From assembly GCA_001695595.3 (NCBI GenBank), contig MBPM02000003.1:868001-932000 (forward strand): a stretch of 64,000 nucleotides of DNA, read 5' to 3'. Positions within the stretch are counted from its first letter, which is position 1. Each line of letters begins with the position of its first letter. Below the pieces are notes generated by a model. It searched no databases, was not told where the DNA came from, and saw nothing but the letters and a program-made list of their open reading frames with translations. Below are positions 25,522 to 34,761 of this stretch, piece by piece. Both the position numbers and the translations under genes were made by a program. The stretch comes from Plasmopara viticola (taxonomy: Eukaryota > Oomycota > Peronosporomycetes > Peronosporales > Peronosporaceae).

Positions 25522-27986
25522 ATGAAGTCACTGACCGACGAGCAGCACTCCTTATTCATAGACGGAGGTCAGCTCGATGACTATGAAGTATTGAAACCGA
25601 TTGGGAAGGGTAAATTTTCAGTGGTATACAAGGCCAAGCGACGGCACGATGGTCAAGCGGTGGCCCTCAAGAAGATCGCCAATTTCGACATCATGAACGT
25701 CAAAGCGCGTGAAAAAACACTCAAAGAGGTGCGTATTGCAAACATGCAATTGCTCTGTTGAATCTTGTTACTTGATATGTTGATGCGATGCTAGGTGCGT
25801 CTGGTCCAGTCGGTTCGACATCCAAACATCATTCAATATCTGGATGCATTCGTGCAGAATAACGAGTTGTGCATTGCATTTGAGTGGGCAGAAGCGGGAG
25901 ATCTCAAGCGACAGATCCGCAAGGCCAATGAAAAGGAAGTGCGTTTTGATGAACGTACGATATGGAGATACTTTACGCAGCTCTGCGGAGCACTTCTTTA
26001 CCTGCACCAGAATCGAATCATGCACCGTGACCTGAAACCAGCGAATATTTTTTTGACGCTGAAGGGAGTGATCAAAGTTGGTGACCTCGGATTAGGTCGA
26101 TACTTGAGCGCGAATACATTGGAGGCTCGATCGAAGGTTGGGACACCATTGTACATGTCCCCAGAGGTACTACGAGGTGAAAGTTACGACTGGAAAAGTG
26201 ACGTATGGTCTATGGGGTGTATTTTGTATGAGCTCGCAATGCTGCGGTCACCTTTCAAATCGGAAGGGTTGAACCTCGTTGGTCTGTTTGAAAAGATCAA
26301 TAAGGGCTACTACGAGGAAATTTCAGCGATTTATAGTGAACATCTACGCAATCTTGTCAATAGGATGGTTTCGCTCTCTGCGTCCGATCGACCGAGTGTG
26401 CAGGAAGTGTGGGATATTTGTTTATTACGACCGTCAAGTGCTGCATTACAAAAACGCATTACAAATCATCATGCTGCTGCTCAAAACAATAATGTCGCTC
26501 GCACCGAGCTTCCAGCGACGAAATCGGCTCGGTCCGAAGGCAGCAAAAGCAAGGCTTTCCCTGAAAGCGAAAACCAGCCCCGCTCCTCGTCTTTTGGCCA
26601 GAAGCAAGGAATATTGCATCAGTCACGACCCTTATCATCACAGGAAGATACCAGGTATGCAGTAACGGATGTATACACACGAAGGAGACAGGCGGAAGTG
26701 CGAATGGAGTTTTTGTTTGAGAGGCTAAAAATTTTAAGGTACGAAACGGTCCTTAAGAAGCCAATTGTTCCTACCCACTTCGCCTTTGAAAGCCAAGCGC
26801 TTTTAAGCGTATCGCCTCAGTCCCGTTTTAAAGATATGTGTGTACTTTCATATTGGCTTATTTCCCTTTTAGATGGAGAAGTATCTAGTTGCAACGAATC
26901 GCCGATTGTGATTGTCCAAAGCATTCTTTTGGCCGCTGGAAAGGTTGGCGTGTTAAGTGCGGCACACCTAAGTGCGCCAACTTTGATCAGCGGAGTGGGG
27001 ATTGAGGTGTGTGAGCTGCTGGATGAACTTGCAATTGCTGTTATAAGTGGCAAGGCACACCGTGGTGCACCGCCGACGTACCCAATGGAGTCCATCGAAA
27101 CGATAACGTCATGCGATGACGAACAGCAAAATGAAAGTAGCAACCGAGTGGGAGAGTCAACAGCTTCGCTTGTTATCGAAAATGAAGATGTCTTTTCACG
27201 TTGGATCGTTGTTGAGGAAGAAAATCAGCAGTTCAAAATGACTGGAAACGAAGAAAATGCCATGATTTACACAAATGTTGACCCAATTGCGTGGGACCGT
27301 GAGCGAAGACGTATGCTTCCAAAGTTACAAGCGGCTTTACAGGATAAATTCCAATGTCGCATCAGTGACAGTTCTTGGCACGTACGATTAGATCACTTTC
27401 AAACGCAAAATAGGTTGATAGCTACGGTTAAGGACGGTGTACTACAAGAAATTGCACAGATACACTCGGTACGTCTTGTTTCGTTTTGTTACTTGACTAT
27501 AAAATGACACTAAAGGGTATTGGTCACTTTCAGACTCATCAGAAACAAACAGCGCTATTGGAAAGGTTTGAAAAGCACGTGAATCAACGCTTTCTCCGAG
27601 CCCGACGACTGTATCATGAAAGCACGATGCAATTTAAAAAGTCTCATGATGAAATGTTGTTGGCTCAGGTGCGTAAATGATGTCCGATTTGTCAATTGTT
27701 AAAAGCTGTAAAATCTCATGTTTTGACTTTGATTGCTCTTCGACAGGAGAGAGTGAATCGAGGTACAATGACGTCAGTGCGCCTGCAGGCAGCGCATTCT
27801 GAGCTAACGACAGCGCTTGAAGCGACTAACGCCCGAATGACCAGTAATTCTAGGCTTTTGGAACGAGAGCGACAAGTAGAACGCCTTATTGAAGAGAATC
27901 GAGAGTTGGGCACGAGATTCCGAGTGCTACACGATTATTGGACCCACAAACAACGACACGCTCATCAATTAAAATTTATGTCTTAA
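25522..27986 (+). CDS. NEK-type protein kinase fused to IFT57
   Basis: Exons 25522-25728, 25795-27468, 27534-27668 and 27747-27986, all phase 0, encode 751 aa. Residues 21-277 are a Ser/Thr kinase closest by eye to NEK6/NEK7: glycine loop GKGKFSVV, Lys50 in VALKK, catalytic HRDLKPAN (Asp148), DLG (Asp166), VGTPLYMSPE, SDVWSMGCILYE. A Ser-rich linker (278-372) follows. Residues from about Met373 match IFT57/Hippi: an N-terminal CH-like region (MEFLFERLKILRYE, YWLISLLDGE, GVGIEVCELLDELA), the DPIAWDRERRRMLPKLQ block and the DSSWHVRLDH block, then a long coiled coil to the end. IFT57 is an IFT-B subunit needed to build cilia. Kinase and IFT57 blocks are both inside the uninterrupted 558-codon exon 2, so the fusion does not depend on splice choice. 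All kinase catalytic residues are present. Confidence 0.9.
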
Positions 27987-28083
27987 GACAATTTTGTTAC
28001 TTTGGAAAAATCGATTGCACCACTTCCGAATATCAGGACACAGATACTGTGGTTTTGAATAAAATTCCGTATTTTTTGAGAAC

Positions 28084-28434
28084 TATTTTGACGAGCATCG
28101 GAAAAGATTGGGGTGACGCCCTCCTTCCAAGCGCGGGGGCTAAATGCTCGCGCGCTTCGGGCAGGTGCTCTCGGGCATCTGCAGGTCTCTAACGAGTCTC
28201 ACCCTCGACGCGACGGTCTCCAGCACCATGGCGCCACCTGGGCTCTTACCAAGTCAGAGCTACACAAAATAATGGAAGACCCTCACGACCTCGGTGCTGG
28301 CTGCGCTGCCCGCCGAACGAGACTCGACGTATGCGAACACCACTCTATGCCGTGGACTAGCCAGACTGAGCCTAGCACGTGCATAACTTGGCAACGCGAT
28401 AACGTAATACAATACAATACAAATATTTTGACGA
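28084..28434 (+). mobile_element. SINE-like retroelement, copy 2, with target-site duplication
   Basis: The element spans 28095-28423 (329 bp) between perfect 11-bp direct repeats TATTTTGACGA at 28084-28094 and 28424-28434. It ends in AATACAATACAATACAAA, a short-unit tail. It is about 97% identical to the copy at 4075-4398. It sits about 110 bp past the stop codon of the NEK-IFT57 gene and may therefore lie in its 3' UTR or terminator region. Confidence 0.78.
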
Positions 28435-29091
28435 AATAAGATGAGAAATATTAAGCTAGTAATTCCTCTGTTTTTTTTTGCGAAAAAACGGTATATTACC
28501 ACAAAAGCTCAATTTATGTGAAAGAGGCAGCAAATTGCTCACGCTATTTCTTAAAGATGCTGCAATCCTCTGTGGACCACATCATCATAATCAGCGCGCG
28601 GTGACTTACGAAGCCGGCTTTTAGCTCTATAATTCCGGCTCTATACGTGAGGGCGATACGATATACTATTTATGGATATATCTGCAAACAAAGCCATGGG
28701 CCACTCCGTTCGTTCCGATTAATTCAAAGAAGCTACGCTTGGTCGTGAAATCTGCTTCTGTGAGCTTCGCGCATGCGCTCGTTTCTTTGTCCTCGGGCAT
28801 GCTGACAATCTGCGTTCACAAAAGCGCAGCTTTTCCTAAATTTTCTCAAAACTGAATTTGATTGCCAGAGAGAGCTTCTTACTTTTCTTTTGTTGCATGT
28901 AAAAAGCACAATCGGCCATTATGTTAGTACCAGTGTCAACATACAGAGCTTCTGGCTCTAGATTGCATGTACTCTTGCTTAGAATTTTGTAATAAATGGC
29001 CATAAACATGATATAAACACAATCTGCTTATACTGTCCGAGGAGGAGATTGCAAATGATGGACGTGGATCTCGCGATGTGGACGACGGTTC
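28435..29091. other. intergenic, no gene seen
   Basis: AT-rich, no recognisable gene or element. Confidence 0.5.
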
Positions 29092-29361
29092 TTACCTCTT
29101 CGCAAATAATATTCGGCTGCGAATGTCTTCGTAGAGATTGCTTAAAGCACCTACGCCCTCAATCTCCAGGGTATATAGAGGTAGTTTTGAAAGAGCTAAT
29201 AGGTTTATTACCCTCCTTTCGTAAGCGCGAAAACTTGCCGTGAGAGCAAAATCTGTCGTACAGTTCTTCTCAGTTTCAAAAGAGCGGCTTCTTTTCTTGC
29301 TGCCTTCCGTTCTCTTGTCCAGAAAAGTACTCTCCAATCGGAACAAGAGAGCTACATCCAT
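29092..29361 (-). CDS. small ORF of unknown function
   Basis: An ATG-started frame of 89 codons lies upstream of, and divergent from, the FCS-motif gene. The composition is protein-like (a basic, Ser-rich first half and a C-terminal half rich in Leu, Glu and Arg), but I do not recognise it and there is no splice or promoter evidence on this strand. It may be a relic of a larger gene or a chance frame. Confidence 0.25.
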   Translation of the reverse strand: MDVALLFRLESTFLDKRTEGSKKRSRSFETEKNCTTDFALTASFRAYERRVINLLALSKLPLYTLEIEGVGALSNLYEDIRSRILFAKR

Positions 29362-29410
29362 ACTGTACCTGGATAGACCGTTGTGTTGGTAATCTTATCA
29401 AATTGAGTAC

Positions 29411-29451
29411 TATATAAGAGCTCATGCAACTTGATAGTGCTCACTTCCAAC
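29411..29451 (+). promoter_or_regulatory. TATA box plus oomycete-type initiator
   Basis: TATATAAG at 29411-29418 is followed, with 20 bases between, by GCTCACTTCCAAC at 29439-29451, which fits the oomycete initiator consensus (GCTCATTYYNCA and variants). Transcription would start about 115 bp upstream of the ATG at 29561. Confidence 0.6.
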
Positions 29452-29560
29452 TAGCAAAACCTAGATGGCAATGAGCATAGCGGCTCCCTCACTTCAGCTT
29501 TTCCTCTGTCACACGCAAGAGCGTTCAACACAAGCTCCATAAACTTCATCGCACGTTCAA

Positions 29561-30112
29561 ATGGACGCCTTCTTCCACAAGCTTACCAACAGTACGCTGT
29601 TCAATTTCACCAAGTCGGTACCGACTGATCAGACCAAGAAGATGGTACTCGCTTCAGAAGTCTCGCACTCACACATGGTGTGCCATAGCACGCCGCGCTC
29701 TCAGCCTGGAATTCAAAGCGAGAACCAGTGGGTCAATTTGCCGCGCTGTCGTATTGCAAACTGGGATAAGAAGCGTGGAAAGTGCAACAACTGCCAGCAC
29801 ATCTACCTCAAGACGCTCAGTAAGCACCCGGGCTTTTGCTCCGTTGACTGCAAGTCCAACATGGTTTATCTCGAGAAGGTCAACCGCACCATTTGTGCTG
29901 TGAAGAATGCCGTACAAGAGCAGTGTCGGAAGAAGGAGCAGCAGAGAGAAGAGCCTTCACAACATGAGACTTTAACTCAGGAGAAGCGGCAGACGTATTT
30001 TGACGATGAGCTCGAGGTCGAGACTGAATGCAAAACTTTTGCAGAGTTTGGCCTCGAGTCGCGAATGTTTGAAGCCTGCAATGTCGAGTGGGCATCAAGC
30101 GCTATGTATTAA
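29561..30112 (+). CDS. FCS-type Cys4 zinc-finger-like protein, paralog A
   Basis: Single exon, 183 aa, with a good ATG behind a TATA/initiator promoter. The core (about residues 64-115) holds C-x2-C-x14-C-x3-C with CNNC and FCSVDC, preceded by RIANWDKKRGK and followed by KSNMVYLEKVN and a helical Gln/Lys/Glu-rich region. The C-terminus ends VEWASSAMY. The FCS-x2-C pattern resembles the FCS-like zinc finger of plants (a protein-interaction treble clef), although the first spacer is shorter, so the relation is only suggestive. It is clearly paralogous to the gene at 34078-34509. The function is unknown. Confidence 0.8.
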   Translation: MDAFFHKLTNSTLFNFTKSVPTDQTKKMVLASEVSHSHMVCHSTPRSQPGIQSENQWVNLPRCRIANWDKKRGKCNNCQHIYLKTLSKHPGFCSVDCKSNMVYLEKVNRTICAVKNAVQEQCRKKEQQREEPSQHETLTQEKRQTYFDDELEVETECKTFAEFGLESRMFEACNVEWASSAMY

Positions 30113-30817
30113 ATCGTGATGAAAGCAATGTAAATTGGTGTGCAAGACCATGTAAAAAGGTAGTGCCAACTCACGGCACTCGAACTAGAAATACAACAAT
30201 TAATAAATCATAGTGAAGACACGTGTGCAAACAGACTTAATCACCAATTTAATTTGCCAAATTTCCAATACAGGCGTGGCACTGAATGAGGCTGTTTGAA
30301 TCAAAGCAGGTATGTCGACGACGGCTGTAGAACGCTCTTCAAGCTTTGCTTAGTAGAGCCTTCTGAGCTAGATTAATTTTTCCATACCAGGTCTCAGAGC
30401 TAATGACGGTACCCGTCGTCTTGATTGTGTCTTTACCCGAGTCTAGATTGAGTTAAGATGTGCTGCAACTTGCAAAGATAACTCTATTGCATATTTGTCA
30501 AGACTCCGTTGGCTATATTCGAAGGAGAATTTTTTGTCTTTTGCTTCGTCTGTAGTAGACAACTATTTTTATTAAGTTTGGCGCTTATTATCGAAAAGAG
30601 CGACATTGTTTCAACAGACGAAGCCTATCTGAAGTAGTAATTAAAGCTTAGGGAGTTTCTGGCTATTATCTGCCCAGTGGGCAAGTGTACAATGTATACG
30701 GGCAGCACTACGATGGTAGTGGTCCACATTTTACTTGAATAGGAAAAACATGCTCGTACATCTTTTTCCAAGCAATCTTTTACGTGGCCATAATATACAA
30801 AAGCCGTAATTTGATTA
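30113..30817. other. intergenic between convergent genes
   Basis: This is the 3' flank of both paralog A and the ODR4-like gene. No other gene is seen. Confidence 0.5.
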
Positions 30818-32210
30818 TTAAAGTAGATTTTGGAATGCCATAAGCACCAGCACGACAACAACTGGAAGCAGGTAGTATAAGTTATCAAACCATTTAGCCT
30901 TCCTGGTGTTGAGCGTCAGATCGAGGGGACGGCCGAGTTGACCGCCGTTCTCCATTGCGATCCAGGTACAATCATCGCTTTTATGGGCACCACCAAGAAT
31001 TTCAAGTGCGCTTTCAACCGCCTTTACTGCATTTTCGTCGGGAAAAACGTGCACCGTTGCCATAAAATGGGAATTCGCAGCGGCACCAGATGGCCATGGC
31101 ACGAGGCCACGCTGAGCAAGTTGAATGATCCCACCTTCTTTAAATGCGGAAAATGGCTCAGCTACTCACAAGTAAACATTTGTTAATGCTTGATTCCTAT
31201 GTCGAACACAAAACAATTCTTACCTCTGTCGTCCTCCAACCACCTCTCGCGAGCTAAGGCCACACGCACTAGCATCGACTTCACGAAATCTCGTTTTAAA
31301 TAGATCGCTGCCACCTCAGTTGCGTTGGGTTCAAATTGAGATACGAACGCGACACAGCTAACCGCACCGTGGATGCTGCCAAGCGACTATCAACGCAGAT
31401 CGACAGATAATCAATATAATTTGCTTTCTCGAGGTCGCCACCTTTATTCAAACGTACATTTTCGACGGGCTTCTGAGATTTCGATGTGGCCAACGTCAGC
31501 AGGTTTATGCAACGTACATTTGTGTCATTCGTCAACTTGCGCACGGCAATAGTATTCTCAACACGGCGAAAGAGAAGCTTAAGCTGCTTGTCTACCTCGT
31601 CCAAGCGCTTCTTAGTCGCTTCCATTGCTGTTATAGCTGCCCTCGGAGAGATATCTACGAACGGAATGGGCTCCTCGAGATCGATCAGGGTGCGATATTG
31701 GTTAAATGTGATAGTTGTCGTCGGACTAATCATTTTTGCCGGCATCATTCGAGTCTTGTTGATGTCCACAACATTGTAAAAGCTGTGTAAGTGAATATTG
31801 TCCTTCGTGGACACCAGTGTCATGTAGTGGACATTTTCGTGCGCGGGTACATCGATGGGCAACGCCACTGCTTCCGCCATAGCTCGAAGATATTGTACCG
31901 CTTCCGTTAAATCGACTCGGGTAGAAATTATGTAAAGCCCTAGCACGACGATGCCACCGGGAAGCAGACGATCTACCTGCTGAGCTATTTCTTGGACCCA
32001 CTCGACCGACACGTCGCTAAGACCGATCGGAGGCTCACTGCTTTCGCTCTCGGAAGGAATTGGCACCATAGCCAGCACGAAATCACCTGCATTCGAGGAA
32101 CTTTCTTGGCCTATGAGCAGCCCTATTTCAAAAGTGACTGTCTTGAACCAGAGCTTTCTTACTTCATCATCGACAATAACTTCGCGGGGGTGGAATGCTT
32201 CGACGATCAT
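30818..32210 (-). CDS. ODR4: ODR4-like membrane protein, apparent frameshift
   Basis: Exon 1 runs 32210-31224 and exon 2 31161-30818, joined by a GTAAGA...GAGTAG intron. The start MIVEAFHPREVIVDD, the LVSTKDNIHLHSFYNVVD block, the paired basic/acidic helix (TKKRLDEVDKQLKLLFRR) and a single C-terminal membrane segment (residues in LLPVVVVLVLMAFQNLL) fit the ODR4 family. Those proteins are tail-anchored and in animals help place chemosensory GPCRs in cilia, with broader eukaryotic roles in ER protein handling. At about 31316-31323 the frame ends early in QLRWQRSI; the family-like continuation TEVAAIYLKRDFVKS lies in another frame. One missing base would restore a protein of about 443 aa. No splice pair explains this, so it is a pseudogene, an assembly error or an unusual feature. 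Confidence 0.75.
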
Positions 32211-32319
32211 AAACTTTAAATCTCTATGGTTGGATAAGCTTTAGTGGTTTAAATAATGAATATCTTTAAGAAAAAGGTAAATAATTTTGAGAATAGTAAA
32301 TATATGTATCTGGCTTGGC

Positions 32320-32362
32320 GATTCGAGTATGCCACTGCTAATAGCAGTAGCATACCCGAATC
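32320..32362. repeat. near-perfect 21-bp hairpin, 1-base loop
   Basis: Arms 32320-32340 and 32342-32362 are inverted complements with two mismatches around a single A. The hairpin begins 110 bp upstream of the ODR4-like start codon, in its promoter or 5' UTR. Confidence 0.75.
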
Positions 32363-32708
32363 TGCTATACCTTGACAGTTATCGCAACCTAAACCCAATG
32401 ATCGATTACAGACAAAAAAAGTTTTTGTCTACCGGTATAATACCGTAGCTCATCAGCGATACAGTAACACCTAGAGACTAAAGCCACCCACATAATTTCC
32501 ACAAATTGCAAAGCTCTCGCGAGGGGAGCGTACGGAATTCTCATGATTGTTTCGACTTTGCATCTTTGGGATAACGATTCGACCATGTAAGTAAAATGCT
32601 TTCAAATTAATTTGCAACGGTTGAGAATCGAGGGAGACTTCAACGCAGACGAGCCACTTTTAAAATAGACTTGCAGACTTGGCAGCCGGCGGTGCAGCTG
32701 AGACCATC

Positions 32709-32862
32709 ATGGCAGACGAAGCTAAGTCTCTCTTTGTTGGCGTCGTCCTTCTTCCCATTACCGCCTGTACTGCTGTGCAGCATCAAATCTGTGAGTATGC
32801 ATGTACAACATAAGGACGTACATAGTGAGGGAATGCACTTTTTCTCGTTATTAGCTTGGTAA
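32709..32862 (+). CDS. candidate 29-aa two-exon microprotein
   Basis: Exon 1 (32709-32790) reads from ATG MADEAKSLFVGVVLLPITA and stops at a GTGAGT donor. A 64-bp intron ends TTATTAG, and exon 2 (32855-32862) adds SW and TAA. The reading gives 29 aa with one hydrophobic segment (about residues 8-22), typical of a small single-pass membrane protein. AATAAA-like AAATAAA overlaps the stop and may be the poly(A) signal. No family is recognised. It could instead be the 5' remnant of a longer gene. Confidence 0.4.
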
Positions 32863-34077
32863 ATAAAAGCAATAAGACAGGTTCGCTGTAGAGGCAACAA
32901 GTTAAGAGCAGGGCTTAGTTTTACGATGACGCTAACTTTTCAGTGACGATACGCAAGTAAAGAATCATGTCGCAAGATAGAGTTGTTGAGATACATTTTT
33001 AAAGATAGCGGATACGCGATTATAGCTATCGTAAGTACTATACGGTGTACTGGTCCGATTTGGCTTTGAACAATGCCACGTGAACAAAATCTCAAGGAAT
33101 CAACGATATCGGCGTTGAGTAAAACAACCAAAGCAAGGTCGTTATTAAAGCAAGAAGAACCTCGTTCCACCTTATGCTTCGATAATATGATCTTTAAAAT
33201 ACACTTAAGTTATATTGCTCAAGTGGCGTAAAACTCTCGAGTAAAATTTCGACGGGTAAAAATCTGTCAAACTTAGGACTATAACTTTAGAGCCGCTTTC
33301 ATTTTCTGATTGAGCGCCCTCAATCATTTGTACTGGAACATTAAAAAGTGACAAGCACTTCACTCTTTGACACGATTTTATCGCCACGTCGACCGCGGTT
33401 GTGACAAGGTCTTGGAAGCCAATTGGAAAGACGTACATACCCACCGAATCCGAATGTATTCTATCAAGCCTGCCACCATTTTCATGTCAGCTTCTGTTTA
33501 TCACGAGCTATGACACGTATGTTGGCTGCAGACGACCGTCAAGCCTTTCGTGTCATCAGCTTTATCGGGTAGCATATTGATATCTTTAAGCACATTTGTC
33601 CAGACTCTCACTGTATAAAATAAACAGACAGATAGGCGCATCGACAAAAATTGGGCTGCGCATCAGGCTTTTCTGGTGCCTTTTTTGGCTACGTAGGTGC
33701 CTTTTTCTAACGATAGATAGGCGAACTTTCTGTACTGGTGCTCTTTTTGTCGATGATAGCTGTAGTGACGGAATCTGATCGAGTTTCCTATCGTGTACAA
33801 ATTTATCCTTTTTCTTTCCTGACAAGGATTTTGTGCAGATCGTTAAAGGAAGGACCTTTAAGGCTTCAACTTGCCGTCTGTTGTTTGTACTCTCGGTATA
33901 GAATAAGACTCGTATCAATTTCTAATAGCTACATGAGATATTCATAGAGCAGATATCCGAGAAAAATTGCTTGCAAAATTGAATTATCTTAATAAATGCC
34001 GTCGGCTTCAAATTTGTTACATCTCACATCGCGGCTTTATTGTGAGGATCTAATGGTACATTCGAGTTCTCGACTCG
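32863..34077. other. intergenic, possible coding remains
   Basis: Minus-strand frames 33444-33205 and 33170-32940 have protein-like stretches but no start, splice or family support. A loosely repeated GGTGCCTTTTT motif occurs at about 33675-33750. Nothing else is seen. Confidence 0.4.
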
Positions 34078-34509
34078 TTAGTACAATGCGCTAAAAGCCC
34101 ATTCAACAGTGTTGATATTCATCACACGGGCATCGAGGTCGAACTCAGCGAAGGACTGCGCGTGTTTCAGACTCTGCGCAGAGCCGAAGGTGGCACCGCC
34201 AATCGGATCAAAATTGTCGCTGGGCTCATGCTTGGCGAGACGTTGCAGGTCATGATGCGCTTCTTGCATGCGTTGGTGCTCATTAACTGCTTCCTTCATT
34301 GCTTGAATAGTGCAGTTCACCTTTTCAAGGTACGCCATGTTTGATTTGCAGTCTACCGAGCAAAAGCCTGGATGTTGACTAAGTGTCTTGAGATAGATGA
34401 GGTCGCAATTGTTGCACTTCTCGCGCTTGCGATCCCAATAAGCAATGCGCCGAGGCGTGGCTTTTTTAAAAGAAGTAGATGTGGTAGGCATAAGACGCGT
34501 CGAACACAT
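34078..34509 (-). CDS. FCS-type Cys4 zinc-finger-like protein, paralog B
   Basis: From the ATG at 34509 this frame encodes 143 aa. The core has the same C-x2-C-x14-C-x3-C pattern (CNNC, FCSVDC), with YWDRKREK before and KSNMAYLEKVN after, and the C-terminus ends VEWAFSALY like paralog A. The frame stays open upstream to 34761, with another ATG at 34626. That leader is Pro/His/Thr-rich and looks like a C-rich 5' UTR, and an initiator-like CTCACTCTCTGA lies near 34580, so the inner ATG is preferred. The function is unknown. Confidence 0.75.
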   Translation of the reverse strand: MCSTRLMPTTSTSFKKATPRRIAYWDRKREKCNNCDLIYLKTLSQHPGFCSVDCKSNMAYLEKVNCTIQAMKEAVNEHQRMQEAHHDLQRLAKHEPSDNFDPIGGATFGSAQSLKHAQSFAEFDLDARVMNINTVEWAFSALY

Positions 34510-34761
34510 GCTAGTCTCGAGCTTAAGGTGGCAGGCGACAGTCACGCGGGTGGTTTGGTGGATGCGTGGGTGATCAGAGAGTGAGATGAATTGAAAAAAA
34601 ATAGCTTTTGGGGATCGTGGATTCATCACAGCGCCCATCTCTAAGCTGGTACATGAACCGTACAGGGCACAGCTGCAGCTACTCATAGTACAGTACCAAG
34701 TTTGACGACACAGTAGTCCATTACCTATTTGTTGGTAAAAATCAAGTGAGAAACTTATCAA

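Noticed and set aside
26655..26692. GTATGC...ACAG as an intron inside the kinase-IFT57 linker
   Set aside because: 37 bp, not a multiple of three; removal would break the frame, which is open through the region.
34510..34761. N-terminal extension of paralog B to 34761
   Set aside because: The upstream part begins without ATG and resembles a C-rich leader; an initiator-like site lies inside it.
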